Below, in pieces: positions 51,367-64,000 of a stretch of DNA of 64,000 nt. Every line of letters starts with the position of its first letter. Position 1 is the stretch's first letter. The notes under the pieces were generated by a model, which saw nothing but the letters and a program-made list of their open reading frames with translations, was not told the origin of the DNA and made no database searches. Location of the stretch: NCBI GenBank assembly GCA_964036275.1, contig OZ038439.1:6950169-7014168 (forward strand), read 5' to 3'. Source of the stretch: Litoditis marina (Eukaryota; Nematoda; Chromadorea; Rhabditida; Rhabditidae). The position numbers were made by a program, and so were the translations under genes.

Positions 51367-53071
51367 TATACCTCCGTTTCACTACGGCATAAACTAAATT
51401 TCGAACAATTTAGGCGTGAAAGGCTTCATTGGACTACAAAGCCGGGGGGCTACAGAAAAATGGAAGAGCGGTTTATTTAGTGCGTGGCAAGACAACCCTT
51501 TGCCAACGTTAGAACTAAGATTAACGGGTTTCCTTTCTGAAGCATAAAAGGTAAAGGCCCTGTATACGTTGTCGAACGACAATTTTCATAATCGATACCG
51601 TTACGAAGCACCAAGCAATGAATGAGGAAAGCGAAAAAAGACACTATGTGGTTGGGGATGGGGAACAAGAACTATTCTATATTGCGAGACTATCGCTCGG
51701 AAAAGTCGCCACTTGCTGAGAGATGCTCTTCCACTTTTGGGAATACGTAACGAACGATATAGTAATAAAAATTAAAAACTCTAGCTGGAACTAAAGTCCT
51801 GATCGGCCGGGGTAAGTAGGATGACTTCTCATCGTCCTCAACAATCTCTTTCAGTCTTGCATGTGACGAACTTTCTAGGTCTGGGGCCTGAAATAAATTC
51901 CTATCATCTCCCAATAAAATCATGATCACAACTTCGCAACACGGGTACATAGGAGAGATCTTCCGTGACGTTATAGGAACAATGCGAGATTACACTCAAA
52001 CCAACTGTACCACCATGATCGAAAGAAGGCCTCTATTCTTGAAACTACAAAAAATATCCAGAGGTGGAAATACGATTAAGGAATCATCAAACTACATTGA
52101 ACGTGTGCGCCTTAGTCAGGCAAGAAGGTAACCTAAACGGTTGGTCTGTAACCGGAACAGCTACTGAGGATACTGATAAAACTTTGGCTCAAATAGAATG
52201 AACATTCTGAACACTCAAAAGCCGTCTCCTTTTCACCCATTGAGGGGAATTAACCAATTTGGTTCTATATCATGCCACATACTTACATCTATCTATTTTA
52301 GATAAAGGGTGATGAAATGGAAATTCAAAAGTGAAACAATTACTCTCGTGGAGACCCTCACTGTACTTGCTGACGATGTATTATATCCGACGGAGCACTA
52401 CTCCGACTTCCATGATAAACCCAAATTTGACGTTGCCACAATCCACAACCACACCGGATAAAGGGTGCGATATCCGATATTCCAATTAGTGCCCCCCTTG
52501 ACTCGAAACGAAAACTTGACAAAAATATACGTATACGAACGAATCTACTGCTCTCCGCTGGTTTATCTTCTAGCAGCATAATCAGTGAAATCGATAAACA
52601 TATCGTATAAAACACGAGTCGGAACAGACATCAAAACGAGTGGTTAACTTTAGACGATTGCGGGACCCTAGATGTCTTCGACCCTCGAGTGGACAGTACA
52701 TTGAACCTCATCCTTTCATGACTTAAAACCATGGTTGGTGCGTGGTGCCTACGTACAATCGACCCTGACTGATGCTCACTTTTGTCCTTTTTCCACGGAC
52801 ACATTACACATGTGAGAAGCCATAATCGGCGAACGGATAGTTGATACTATCAATTTTCGCGTTTTCCGGTCCTACATACTAACCTTTCGGTGCTAGGTGC
52901 TGCTACACTTACTTTTCTCGACCTCATTTGAAACAGTTTTACATATGGTGTCGAGAACCGATCAATTCTCGATTGAAATTTAAAGAAATTGGTTCAAATA
53001 ATCAGATGATGAGATTTTGCATTTTACAGAACCCCCACAAAGTATCTCAGTCCCAAAGAGATAAATCGCCA

Positions 53072-53280
53072 TCGAGGGCCGAAAAACAGAAGTCACAAGT
53101 CACCAAAAGCCATGATAATTTTCAGAAACAGGCGTCGAGAGCCAAAATTACTACCAGAAAAAGGCGTCGAGAGCCATATTTATATACCAAAAAGCCTCGA
53201 GAGACATTATAACTACAAGTAATAGGCGTCGAGAGCCCTAATGTGGCATCGAGAGCCCCAACGTGGCATCGAGAGCCAAT
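53072..53280. repeat. GGCGTCGAGAGCC irregular minisatellite
   Basis: The motif (A)GGCGTCGAGAGCC or GGCATCGAGAGCC recurs six or seven times at 25-50 bp spacing. Confidence 0.6.
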
Positions 53281-53345
53281 ACTAAAACCGTACATAGCGA
53301 GTACAGAACGACAAATTGAAAATTTGAGCCAACGGTCTAAGGGCA

Positions 53346-53512
53346 AACATACATCAGTAAGGTTTGACTAAGCGACAAAAAGTAATCCGTTTTCAGATGT
53401 AAACACGTGCAAATTTAGGATTTTCCATAAAAAGTAGACCAATTTTCATATTTTCGGCTATAAAAGTAGTCCGTTTTTGACTATTCGGACAACCTTGCTG
53501 GTGTATGAGGGC
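53346..53512 (-). repeat. inverted relative of 32571-32671
   Basis: Reverse complement begins CAAGGTTGTCCGAATAGTCA and contains GAAAATTGGTCTACTTTTTA and GTCGCTTAGTCAAACCTTAC. Confidence 0.5.
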
Positions 53513-54027
53513 AAAAAACGAGTGGTTAACTTTAGACGATTGCGGGACCCTAGATGTCTTCGACCCTCGAGTGGACAGACAGTACATTGAACCTCATCCT
53601 TTCATGACTTAAAACCATGGTTGGTGCGTGGTGCCTGTGCAAAAGGAAAAATACCAAGTAAGCGAGCAAGAGGGAACTTCCGCAAACATGCCAGTGAAAC
53701 AATAAGAATTGAATTTAAGTTGAAAATTAGGGTTGAAGTGCCAATTTCAATCATTTTGGTTAAGACGGGCTAAAATGGAAAAAAGACTGGCCGAATCGAG
53801 ATTGTTGAATGAAGGGAAGCCGTATAAAGAATATAACGTGCTTAAAACACCATTAAAACACATAATAAAATAACATAACACACGGTTGACGAAAAACCTG
53901 GATAAAGAAAAGCTCGCTTGGAAACTCGCTAGTTCAGTGCCACGACTGAACTTCAGGGTCTCCGTGGCGAGACCCTTATGGCTCATTCAGCCTTCTTCAC
54001 ACTTACTAAACTGTTCGAAATAACACT

Positions 54028-57000
54028 AATAATCAACAAACAAGGTAGAGTCCATGATTTACCAAATCTACGCCAGACACGTAAAGATTGAGTTTTCTCA
54101 TTTTTAAGGAAGTTGATTCCGTCTCGGTTTATTGGGTTGTAGTATGATCTGATGCTTTCAATATCACCAACACACTCTAAAACTGTTATAATAATCAACA
54201 AACAAGGTAGAGTCCATGAATTACCAAATCTACGCCAGACACGTAAAGATTGAGTTTTCTCATTTTTAAGGAAGTTGATTCCGTCTCGGTTTATTGGGTT
54301 GTAGTATGATCTGATGCTTTCAATATCACCAACACACTCTAAAACTATTATAATAATCAACAAACAAGGTAGAGTCCATGATTTACCAAATCTACGCCAG
54401 AGACGTAAATATTGAGTTTTCTCATTTTTAAGGAAGTTGATTCCGTCTCGGTTTATTGGGTTGTAGTATGATCTGATGCTTTCAATATCACCAACACACT
54501 CTAAAACTGTTATAATAATCAACAAACAAGGTAGAGTCCATGAATTACCAAATCTACGCCAGACACGTAAAGATTGAGTTTTCTCATTTTTAAGGAAGTT
54601 GATTCCGTCTCGGTTTATTGGGTTGTAGTATGATCTGATGCTTTCAATATCACCAACACACTCTAAAACTGTTATAATAATCAACAAACAAGGTAGAGTC
54701 CATGATTTACCAAATCTACGCCAGAGACGTAAATATTGAGTTTTCTCATTTTTAAGGAAGTTGATTCCGTCTCGGTTTATTGGGTTGTAGTATGATCTGA
54801 TGCTTTCAATATCACCAACACACTCTAAAACTGTTATAATAATCAACAAACAAGGTAGAGTCCATGAATTACCAAATCTACGCCAGACACGTAAAGATTG
54901 AGTTTTCTCATTTTTAAGGAAGTTGATTCCGTCTCGGTTTATTGGGTTGTAGTATGATCTGATGCTTTCAATATCACCAACACACTCTAAAACTGTTATA
55001 ATAATCAACAAACAAGGTAGAGTCCATGAATTACCAAATCTACGCCAGACACGTAAAGATTGAGTTTTCTCATTTTTAAGGAAGTTGATTCCGTCTCGGT
55101 TTATTGGGTTGTAGTATGATCTGATGCTTTCAATATCACCAACACACTCTAAAACTGTTATAATAATCAACAAACAAGGTAGAGTCCATGATTTACCAAA
55201 TCTACGCCAGAGACGTAAATATTGAGTTTTCTCATTTTTAAGGAAGTTGATTCCGTCTCGGTTTATTGGGTTGTAGTATGATCTGATGCTTTCAATATCA
55301 CCAACACACTCTAAAACTGTTATAATAATCAACAAACAAGGTAGAGTCCATGAATTACCAAATCTACGCCAGACACGTAAAGATTGAGTTTTCTCATTTT
55401 TAAGGAAGTTGATTCCGTCTCGGTTTATTGGGTTGTAGTATGATCTGATGCTTTCAATATCACCAACACACTCTAAAACTGTTATAATAATCAACAAACA
55501 AGGTAGAGTCCATGAATTACCAAATCTACGCCAGACACGTAAAGATTGAGTTTTCTCATTTTTAAGGAAGTTGATTCCGTCTCGGTTTATTGGGTTGTAG
55601 TATGATCTGATGCTTTCAATATCACCAACACACTCTAAAACTGTTATAATAATCAACAAACAAGGTAGAGTCCATGAATTACCAAATCTACGCCAGACAC
55701 GCAAAGATTGAGTTTTCTCATTTTTAAGGAAGTTGATTCCGTCTCGGTTTATTGGGTTGTAGTATGATCTGATGCTTTCAATATCACCAACACACTCTAA
55801 AACTATTATAATAATCAACAAACAAGGTAGAGTCCATGAATTACCAAATCTACGCCAGACACGCAAAGATTGAGTTTTCTCATTTTTAAGGAAGTTGATT
55901 CCGTCTCGGTTTATTGGGTTGTAGTATGATCTGATGCTTTCAATATCACCAACACACTCTAAAACTGTTATAATAATCAACAAACAAGGTAGAGTCCATG
56001 AATTACCAAATCTACGCCAGACACGTAAAGATTGAGTTTTCTCATTTTTAAGGAAGTTGATTCCGTCTCGGTTTATTGGGTTGTAGTATGATCTGATGCT
56101 TTCAATATCACCAACACACTCTAAAACTGTTATAATAATCAACAAACAAGGTAGAGTCCATGAATTACCAAATCTACGCCAGACACGTAAAGATTGAGTT
56201 TTCTCATTTTTAAGGAAGTTGATTCCGTCTCGGTTTATTGGGTTGTAGTATGATCTGATGCTTTCAATATCACCAACACACTCTAAAACTATTATAATAA
56301 TCAACAAACAAGGTAGAGTCCATGAATTACCAAATCTACGCCAGACACGTAAAGATTGAGTTTTCTCATTTTTAAGGAAGTTGATTCCGTCTCGGTTTAT
56401 TGGGTTGTAGTATGATCTGATGCTTTCAATATCACCAACACACTCTAAAACTATTATAATAATCAACAAATAAGGTAGAGTCCATGAATTACCAAATCTA
56501 CGCCAGACACGCAAAGATTGAGTTTTCTCATTTTTAAGGAAGTTGATTCCGTCTCGGTTTATTGGGTTGTAGTATGATCTGATGCTTTCAATATCACCAA
56601 CACACTCTAAAACTGTTATAATAATCAACAAACAAGGTAGAGTACATGAATTACCAAATCTACGCCAGACACGTAAAGATTGAGTTTTCTCATTTTTAAG
56701 GAAGTTGATTCCGTCTCGGTTTATTGGGTTGTAGTATGATCTGATGCTTTCAATATCACCAACACACTCTAAAACTATTATAATAATCAACAAACAAGGT
56801 AGAGTCCATGAATTACCAAATCTACGCCAGACACGTAAAGATTGAGTTTTCTCATTTTTAAGGAAGTTGATTCCGTCTCGGTTTATTGGGTTGTAGTATG
56901 ATCTGATGCTTTCAATATCACCAACACACTCTAAAACTATTATAATAATCAACAAACAAGGTAGAGTCCATGAATTACCAAATCTACGCCAGACACGTAA

Positions 57001-60000
57001 AGATTGAGTTTTCTCATTTTTAAGGAAGTTGATTCCGTCTCGGTTTATTGGGTTGTAGTATGATCTGATGCTTTCAATATCACCAACACACTCTAAAACT
57101 ATTATAATAATCAACAAACAAGGTAGAGTCCATGAATTACCAAATCTACGCCAGACACGTAAAGATTGAGTTTTCTCATTTTTAAGGAAGTTGATTCCGT
57201 CTCGGTTTATTGGGTTGTAGTATGATCTGATGCTTTCAATATCACCAACACACTCTAAAACTGTTATAATAATCAACAAACAAGGTAGAGTCCATGAATT
57301 ACCAAATCTACGCCAGACACGTAAAGATTGAGTTTTCTCATTTTTAAGGAAGTTGATTCCGTCTCGGTTTATTGGGTTGTAGTATGATCTGATGCTTTCA
57401 ATATCACCAACACACTCTAAAACTGTTATAATAATCAACAAACAAGGTAGAGTCCATGAATTACCAAATCTACGCCAGACACGCAAAGATTGAGTTTTCT
57501 CATTTTTAAGGAAGTTGATTCCGTCTCGGTTTATTGGGTTGTAGTATGATCTGATGCTTTCAATATCACCAACACACTCTAAAACTATTATAATAATCAA
57601 CAAACAAGGTAGAGTCCATGAATTACCAAATCTACGCCAGACACGCAAAGATTGAGTTTTCTCATTTTTAAGGAAGTTGATTCCGTCTCGGTTTATTGGG
57701 TTGTAGTATGATCTGATGCTTTCAATATCACCAACACACTCTAAAACTATTATAATAATCAACAAACAAGGTAGAGTCCATGAATTACCAAATCTACGCC
57801 AGACACGTAAAGATTGAGTTTTCTCATTTTTAAGGAAGTTGATTCCGTCTCGGTTTATTGGGTTGTAGTATGATCTGATGCTTTCAATATCACCAACACA
57901 CTCTAAAACTATTATAATAATCAACAAACAAGGTAGAGTCCATGAATTACCAAATCTACGCCAGACACGTAAAGATTGAGTTTTCTCATTTTTAAGGAAG
58001 TTGATTCCGTCTCGGTTTATTGGGTTGTAGTATGATCTGATGCTTTCAATATCACCAACACACTCTAAAACGGTTATAATAATCAACAAACAAGGTAGAG
58101 TTTATGAATTACCAAATCTACGCCAGACACGTAAAGATTGAGTTTTCTCATTTTTAAGGAAGTTGATTCCGTCTCGGTTTATTGGGTTGTAGTATGATCT
58201 GATGCTTTCAATATCACCAACACACTCTAAAACGGTTATAATAATCAACAAACAAGGTAGAGTTTATGAATTACCAAATCTACGCCAGACACGTAAAGAT
58301 TGAGTTTTCTCATTTTTAAGGAAGTTGATTCCGTCTTGGTTTATTGGGTTGTAGTATGATCTGATGCTTTCAATATCACCAACACACTCTAAAACTGTTA
58401 TAATAATCAACAAACAAGGTAGAGTCCATGAATTACCAAAGCTACGCCAGACACGCAAAGATTGAGTTTTCTCATTTTTAAGGAAGTTGATTTCGTCTCG
58501 GTTTATTGGGTTGTAGTATGATCTGATGCTTTCAATATCACCAACACACTCTAAAACGGTTATAATAATCAACAAACAAGGTAGAGTTTATGAATTACCA
58601 AATCTACGCCAGACACGTAAAGATTGAGTTTTCTCATTTTTAAGGAAGTTGATTCCGTCTCGGTTTATTGGGTTGTAGTATGATCTGATGCTTTCAATAT
58701 CACCAACACACTCTAAAACTATTATAATAATCAACAAACAAGGTAGAGTCCATGAATTACCAAATCTACGCCAGACACGTAAAGATTGAGTTTTCTCATT
58801 TTTAAGGAAGTTGATTCCGTCTCGGTTTATTGGGTTGTAGTATGATCTGATGCTTTCAATATCACCAACACACTCTAAAACGGTTATAATAATCAACAAA
58901 CAAGGTAGAGTTTATGAATTACCAAATCTACGCCAGACACGTAAAGATTGAGTTTTCTCATTTTTAAGGAAGTTGATTCCGTCTCGGTTTATTGGGTTGT
59001 AGTATGATCTGATGCTTTCAATATCACCAACACACTCTAAAACTGTTATAATAATCAACAAACAAGGTAGAGTCCATGAATTACCAAATCTACGCCAGAC
59101 ACGTAAAGATTGAGTTTTCTCATTTTTAAGGAAGTTGATTCCGTCTCGGTTTATTGGGTTGTAGTATGATCTGATGCTTTCAATATCACCAACACACTCT
59201 ACAACTGTTATAATAATCAACAAACAAGGTAGAGTTTATGAATTACCAAATCTACGCCAGACACGTAAAGATTGAGTTTTCTCATTTTTAAGGAAGTTGA
59301 TTCCGTCTCGGTTTATTGGGTTGTAGTATGATCTGATGCTTTCAATATCACCAACACACTATAAAACTGTTATAATAATCAACAAACAAGGTAGAGTCCA
59401 TGAATTACCAAATCTACGCCAGACACGTAAAGATTGAGTTTTCTCATTTTTAAGGAAGTTGATTCCGTCTCGGTTTATTGGGTTGTAGTAAGATCTGATG
59501 CTTTCAATATCACCAACACACTCTAAAACTATTATAATAATCAACAAACAAGGTAGAGTCCATGAATTACCAAATCTACGCCAGACACGTAAAGATTGAG
59601 TTTTCTCATTTTTAAGGAAGTTGATTCCGTCTCGGTTTATTGGGTTGTAGTATGATCTGATGCTTTCAATATCACCAACACACTCTAAAACTATTATAAT
59701 AATCAACAAACAAGGTAGAGTCCATGAATTACCAAATCTACGCCAGACACGTAAAGATTGAGTTTTCTCATTTTTAAGGAAGTTGATTCCGTCTCGGTTT
59801 ATTGGGTTGTAGTATGATCTGATGCTTTCAATATCACCAACACACTCTAAAACTGTTATAATAATCAACAAACAAGGTAGAGTCCATGAATTACCAAATC
59901 TACGCCAGACACGTAAAGATTGAGTTTTCTCATTTTTAAGGAAGTTGATTCCGTCTCGGTTTATTGGGTTGTAGTATGATCTGATGCTTTCAATATCACC

Positions 60001-62721
60001 AACACACTCTAAAACTGTTATAATAATCAACAAACAAGGTAGAGTCCATGAATTACCAAATCTACGCCAGACACGTACAGATTGAGTTTTCTCATTTTTA
60101 AGGAAGTTGATTCCGTCTCGGTTTATTGGGTTGTAGTATGATCTGATGCTTTCAATATCACCAACACACTCTAAAACTGTTATAATAATCAACAAACAAG
60201 GTAGAGTCCATGAATTACCAAATCTACGCCAGACACGTAAAGATTGAGTTTTCTCATTTTTAAGGAAGTTGATTCCGTCTCGGTTTATTGGGTTGTAGTA
60301 TGATCTGATGCTTTCAATATCACCAACACACTCTAAAACTGTTATAATAATCAACAAACAAGGTAGAGTCCATGAATTACCAAATCTACGCCAGACACGT
60401 AAAGATTGAGTTTTCTCATTTTTAAGGAAGTTGATTCCGTCTCGGTTTATTGGGTTGTAGTATGATCTGATGCTTTCAATATCACCAACACACTCTAAAA
60501 CTGTTATAATAATCAACAAACAAGGTAGAGTCCATGAATTACCAAATCTACGCCAGACACGCAAAGATTGAGTTTTCTCATTTTTAAGGAAGTTGATTCC
60601 GTCTCGGTTTATTGGGTTGTAGTAAGATCTGATGCTTTCAATATCACCAACACACTCTAAAACTATTATAATAATCAACAAACAAGGTAGAGTCCATGAA
60701 TTACCAAATCTACGCCAGACACGTAAAGATTGAGTTTTCTCATTTTTAAGGAAGTTGATTCCGTCTCGGTTTATTGGGTTGTAGTATGATCTGATGCTTT
60801 CAATATCACCAACACACTCTAAAACTATTATAATAATCAACAAACAAGGTAGAGTCCATGAATTACCAAATCTACGCCAGACACGTAAAGATTGAGTTTT
60901 CTCATTTTTAAGGAAGTTGATTCCGTCTCGGTTTATTGGGTTGTAGTATGATCTGATGCTTTCAATATCACCAACACACTCTAAAACTGTTATAATAATC
61001 AACAAACAAGGTAGAGTCCATGAATTACCAAATCTACGCCAGACACGTAAAGATTGAGTTTTCTCATTTTTAAGGAAGTTGATTCCGTCTCGGTTTATTG
61101 GGTTGTAGTATGATCTGATGCTTTCAATATCACCAACACACTCTAAAACTGTTATAATAATCAACAAACAAGGTAGAGTCCATGAATTACCAAATCTACG
61201 CCAGACACGTAAAGATTGAGTTTTCTCATTTTTAAGGAAGTTGATTCCGTCTCGGTTTATTGGGTTGTAGTATGATCTGATGCTTTCAATATCACCAACA
61301 CACTCTAAAACTATTATAATAATCAACAAACAAGGTAGAGTCCATGAATTACCAAATCTACGCCAGACACGTAAATATTGAGTTTTCTCATTTTTAAGGA
61401 AGTTGATTCCGTCTCGGTTTATTGGGTTGTAGTATGATCTGATGCTTTCAATATCACCAACACACTCTAAAACTGTTATAATAATCAACAAACAAGGTAG
61501 AGTCCATGAATTACCAAATCTACGCCAGACACGTAAAGATTGAGTTTTCTCATTTTTAAGGAAGTTGATTCCGTCTCGGTTTATTGGGTTGTAGTATGAT
61601 CTGATGCTTTCAATATCACCAACACACTCTAAAACTGTTATAATAATCAACAAACAAGGTAGAGTCCATGAATTACCAAATCTACGCCAGACACGTAAAG
61701 ATTGAGTTTTCTCATTTTTAAGGAAGTTGATTCCGTCTCGGTTTATTGGGTTGTAGTATGATCTGATGCTTTCAATATCACCAACACACTCTAAAACTGT
61801 TATAATAATCAACAAACAAGGTAGAGTCCATGAATTACCAAATCTACGCCAGACACGCAAAGATTGAGTTTTCTCATTTTTAAGGAAGTTGATTCCGTCT
61901 CGGTTTATTGGGTTGTAGTATGATCTGATGCTTTCAATATCACCAACACACTCTAAAACTGTTATAATAATCAACAAACAAGGTAGAGTCCATGAATTAC
62001 CAAATCTACGCCAGACACGTAAAGAGATAGTTTTCTCATTTTTAAGGAAGTTGATTCCGTCTTGGTTTATTGGGTTGTAGTATGATCTGATGCTTTCAAT
62101 ATCACCAACACACTCTAAAACTGTTATAATAATCAACAAACAAGGTAGAGTCCATGAATTACCAAATCTACGCCAGACACGTAAAGATTGAGTTTTCTCA
62201 TTTTTAAGGAAGTTGATTCCGTCTCGGTTTATTGGGTTGTAGTATGATCTGATGCTTTCAATATCACCAACACACTCTAAAACTGTTATATTAATCAACA
62301 AACAAGGTAGAGTCCATGAATTACCAAATCTACGCCAGACACGTAAAGATTGAGTTTTCTCATTTTTAAGGAAGTTGATTCCGTCTCGGTTTATTGGGTT
62401 GTAGTATGATCTGATGCTTTCAATATCACCAACACACTCTAAAACTGTTATAATAATCAACAAACAAGGTAGAGTCCATGAATTACCAAATCTACGCCAG
62501 ACACGTAAAGATTTAGTTTTCTCATTTTTAAGGAAGTTGATTCCGTCTCGGTTTATTGGGTTGTTGTATGATCTGATGCTTTCAATATCACCAACACACT
62601 CTAAAACTATTATAATAATCAACAAACAAGGTAGAGTCCATGAATTACCAAATCTACGCCAGACACGTAAATATTGAGTTTTCTCATTTTTAAGGAAGTT
62701 GATTCCGTCTCGGTTTATTGG
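54028..62721. repeat. 162-bp satellite, large block (about 54 units)
   Basis: 8.7 kb of highly similar 162-bp units. Variation is limited to a few sites: CTGTTATAAT or CTATTATAAT or CGGTTATAAT, CACGTAAAG or CACGCAAAG or GACGTAAAT, and GAGTCC or GAGTTT. The unit length is a multiple of three, so one minus-strand frame stays open through many units; the long open frames 53983-58089 and 59359-62751 come from this. The GAGTTT variants introduce a stop. No start context, splice sites or known domain support a gene. Confidence 0.97.
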
Positions 62722-63042
62722 TGTTACGTATTGTGATACTATGTCTGTCATTTAATCCACCATTACGTTTGTACTGCGTTTACAAGCTTATGGGTCTCGC
62801 CGCGCCCATCGCAGTCCTTTAATATATTGCATCATAATTGGGCTAGCTGGTTTATTTTCAGTGGTTGTTCTCTCTGTTTAGTTTTCTCTTCTCTCTTTTG
62901 TAAAGTAAATCGCGCATATTCTATTTTTATATTAATAAAGTCTCTCTAAAAGCGTTTTCGTGTTTCTATTTTAGTGGCTTTCCACTAATTACTGCTATTT
63001 CTGTCATCGATATTCTTATTACACAAACTTCTGTTTGTAACT
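62722..63042 (+). mobile_element. 5' LTR of a retrotransposon inserted in the satellite
   Basis: The satellite unit is cut after CGGTTTATTGG and a new sequence starts TGTTACGTATTGTG. About 321 bp later GTAACT is followed by a primer-binding site. The LTR holds a polyadenylation signal AATAAA at 62934-62939. TGTTAC and GTAAC at the two ends form the expected short inverted repeat. Confidence 0.78.
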
Positions 63043-63056
63043 TGGGGGCCGAACCG
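63043..63056 (+). other. primer-binding site complementary to tRNA-Pro
   Basis: TGGGGGCCGAACCG is the exact complement of the last 11 bases of the tRNA-Pro at 11187-11258 plus CCA (14 of 14). Reverse transcription would start from this tRNA. Confidence 0.85.
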
Positions 63057-63513
63057 CTCGATCGATAGATAGCTAGTGCGCGAAATTCTTTTTGAGAAAA
63101 AGGCTCACTAATTAATTATATTTGTGCTTTTTTCGAATTTTCTTGTCCTGTTTCCTAATATTTGGTCGGTATAGCTCTTGAAGAAAGAGATCGACATATT
63201 AGCCGGTATATCTCTTGTACGAAGAGATCGGTATTGTATTGGCTGCGTCTTGTGAAGCAAACGAGACGTAGTAACACTGTGACCTGTGAAGCAAACGGGA
63301 ATCAGTTTTTATTGTTTGTTGTGAGTTACTCAGGTCAGTAAGCGACCGTAGGTATCGTCACCGACCCCGCCTGAAGTGGCATCTGAGTGAATTCTCGGTA
63401 TAAAATAGCATTTTTCCAAGGGGAATTGCTGTCCGATTTTTCATTTTCAGACCTTTCTTTGGTGGAGTACGGTGAAATCGCTGCCCAATTTTTCAATTTG
63501 GTATTGGAAATCA
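63057..63513 (+). other. retrotransposon leader
   Basis: Untranslated leader between the primer-binding site and the first long frame. It contains three short direct repeats of GAAGAGATCG or AAAGAGATCG and repeated GTGAAGCAAACG. The packaging signal would be expected here. Confidence 0.5.
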
Positions 63514-64000
63514 ATGGGTACAGTGAGCAACAACACAAGCATGAGTGAACAAGGACAAGGAAACGAGAACGATTCACACACTGCGATGGAGAGTGGGAAC
63601 AGTATGTCAAGATTGTCAGGAAGAAGTGGAACAGTCGAAAGAGGTGCGCCTAGGGAGCCCAGAGAGGCAGACAGTGTACATGAGACTGAGGTTCAACCAT
63701 CGGGAATGGAAGCAGTGATATTGAAGTCAGTGACGCGATTGGTGATGTATGCTGAGAAGGAGATAAGCAAGCATACAAGATTGGGAACACAAAGGGAGGA
63801 TGCAATGATGGATATTCGCAGGGAAGCAGAGGCATTGGAAAAGTTGGTTAAAGTGGTAGTCGGAGTCAAGCGAAACGAGACAAGTGTGTTGGATGATGAA
63901 TTTCAGGACACTTTGAAACGTGCAAACATCGGAACAGCAGCAGATGTCAAGGACCTGGTGGCTTTGGCAACTGATAGTGGATCAATTGTGCAAGAGATTT
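63514..64000 (+). CDS. gag-like protein of the LTR retrotransposon (N-terminal part, runs off the window)
   Basis: An ATG at 63514 opens a frame with no stop for 162 codons to the window edge. The first 60 residues are Ser/Gly/Glu-rich and disordered; then comes a charged, probably helical region (VTRLVMYAEKEISKHTRL, DIRREAEALEKLVKVVVG). Position (0.46 kb behind the primer-binding site) and composition fit a Gag N-terminus. No zinc knuckle or polymerase part is within the window, so Ty3/gypsy or Bel/Pao cannot be decided. The frame is intact, suggesting a young element. Confidence 0.7.
   Translation, partial: MGTVSNNTSMSEQGQGNENDSHTAMESGNSMSRLSGRSGTVERGAPREPREADSVHETEVQPSGMEAVILKSVTRLVMYAEKEISKHTRLGTQREDAMMDIRREAEALEKLVKVVVGVKRNETSVLDDEFQDTLKRANIGTAADVKDLVALATDSGSIVQEI

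Larger units (their letters stand above)
51367..54027. mobile_element. head-to-tail element inside the satellite, copy 2 (2,661 bp)
   Basis: It shares its first 65 bp (TATACCTCCG...) and its last 150 bp or so (...AACACT) with copy 1. Internally it has a 120-bp direct repeat (52629-52755 and 53516-53636), a GGCGTCGAGAGCC minisatellite (53072-53280) and an inverted relative of 32571-32671. No recognisable transposase, reverse transcriptase or other long coding frame. Confidence 0.5.

Noticed and set aside
53983..58089. 1,368-codon minus-strand open frame
   Set aside because: It is the 162-bp satellite read in its one open frame; no start context, splice sites or domain, and unit variants carry stops.
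59359..62751. 1,130-codon minus-strand open frame
   Set aside because: Same satellite artefact; its supposed start lies in LTR sequence and its end in a variant unit.

Overview
The window is eukaryotic and looks like a Caenorhabditis-type nematode autosome. Evidence: many short exons with GT..TTTTCAG splice sites, a likely spliced-leader acceptor a few bases before a start codon, AATAAA signals just after stop codons, and recognisable nematode genes (a UNC-23/BAG2 co-chaperone, a TTBK-like CK1-group kinase, a cytosolic M20 dipeptidase). Gene models were built by hand from splice consensus, reading phase and protein similarity held in memory; no search was run. Most long open frames here are spurious (microsatellite, minisatellite or satellite).

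Layout. 0-2.2 kb: one possible minus-strand exon, then gene-poor DNA. 2.2-6.3 kb: a tiny secreted-peptide gene (+) converging on an UNC-23/BAG2 gene (-). 6.3-11.2 kb: no supported coding exon; GA repeats, then tRNA-Pro(UGG). 11.5-27.1 kb: three minus-strand genes in a row, in transcription order a TTBK-like kinase, an M20 dipeptidase lacking its N-terminal quarter, and a four-transmembrane protein; tRNA-Leu(UAG) lies between the first two. 30.3-49.8 kb (+): a tandem family of GNAT-like genes, namely a decayed relic, gene 1 and gene 2. Gene 1 carries an 8-kb intron filled with a 25-bp minisatellite, six copies of a hairpin-bearing cassette and a 1,491-bp tandem duplication. 50.0-62.7 kb: two blocks of a 162-bp satellite split by a 3.5-kb head-to-tail repeat element. 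62.7-64.0 kb: the 5' end of an LTR retrotransposon (LTR, primer-binding site matching tRNA-Pro, open gag-like frame running off the window).

Introns are loaded with small transposons having terminal inverted repeats. One has a clean TAA target duplication (PIF/Harbinger type), one has its pre-insertion site preserved in a neighbouring duplicate, and a family with TATAGTG-like ends carries tRNA-like Pol III A and B boxes. The genes do not form a single pathway: protein folding (BAG2), signalling (kinase), peptide breakdown (dipeptidase) and an uncharacterised acyl/acetyltransferase-like family.
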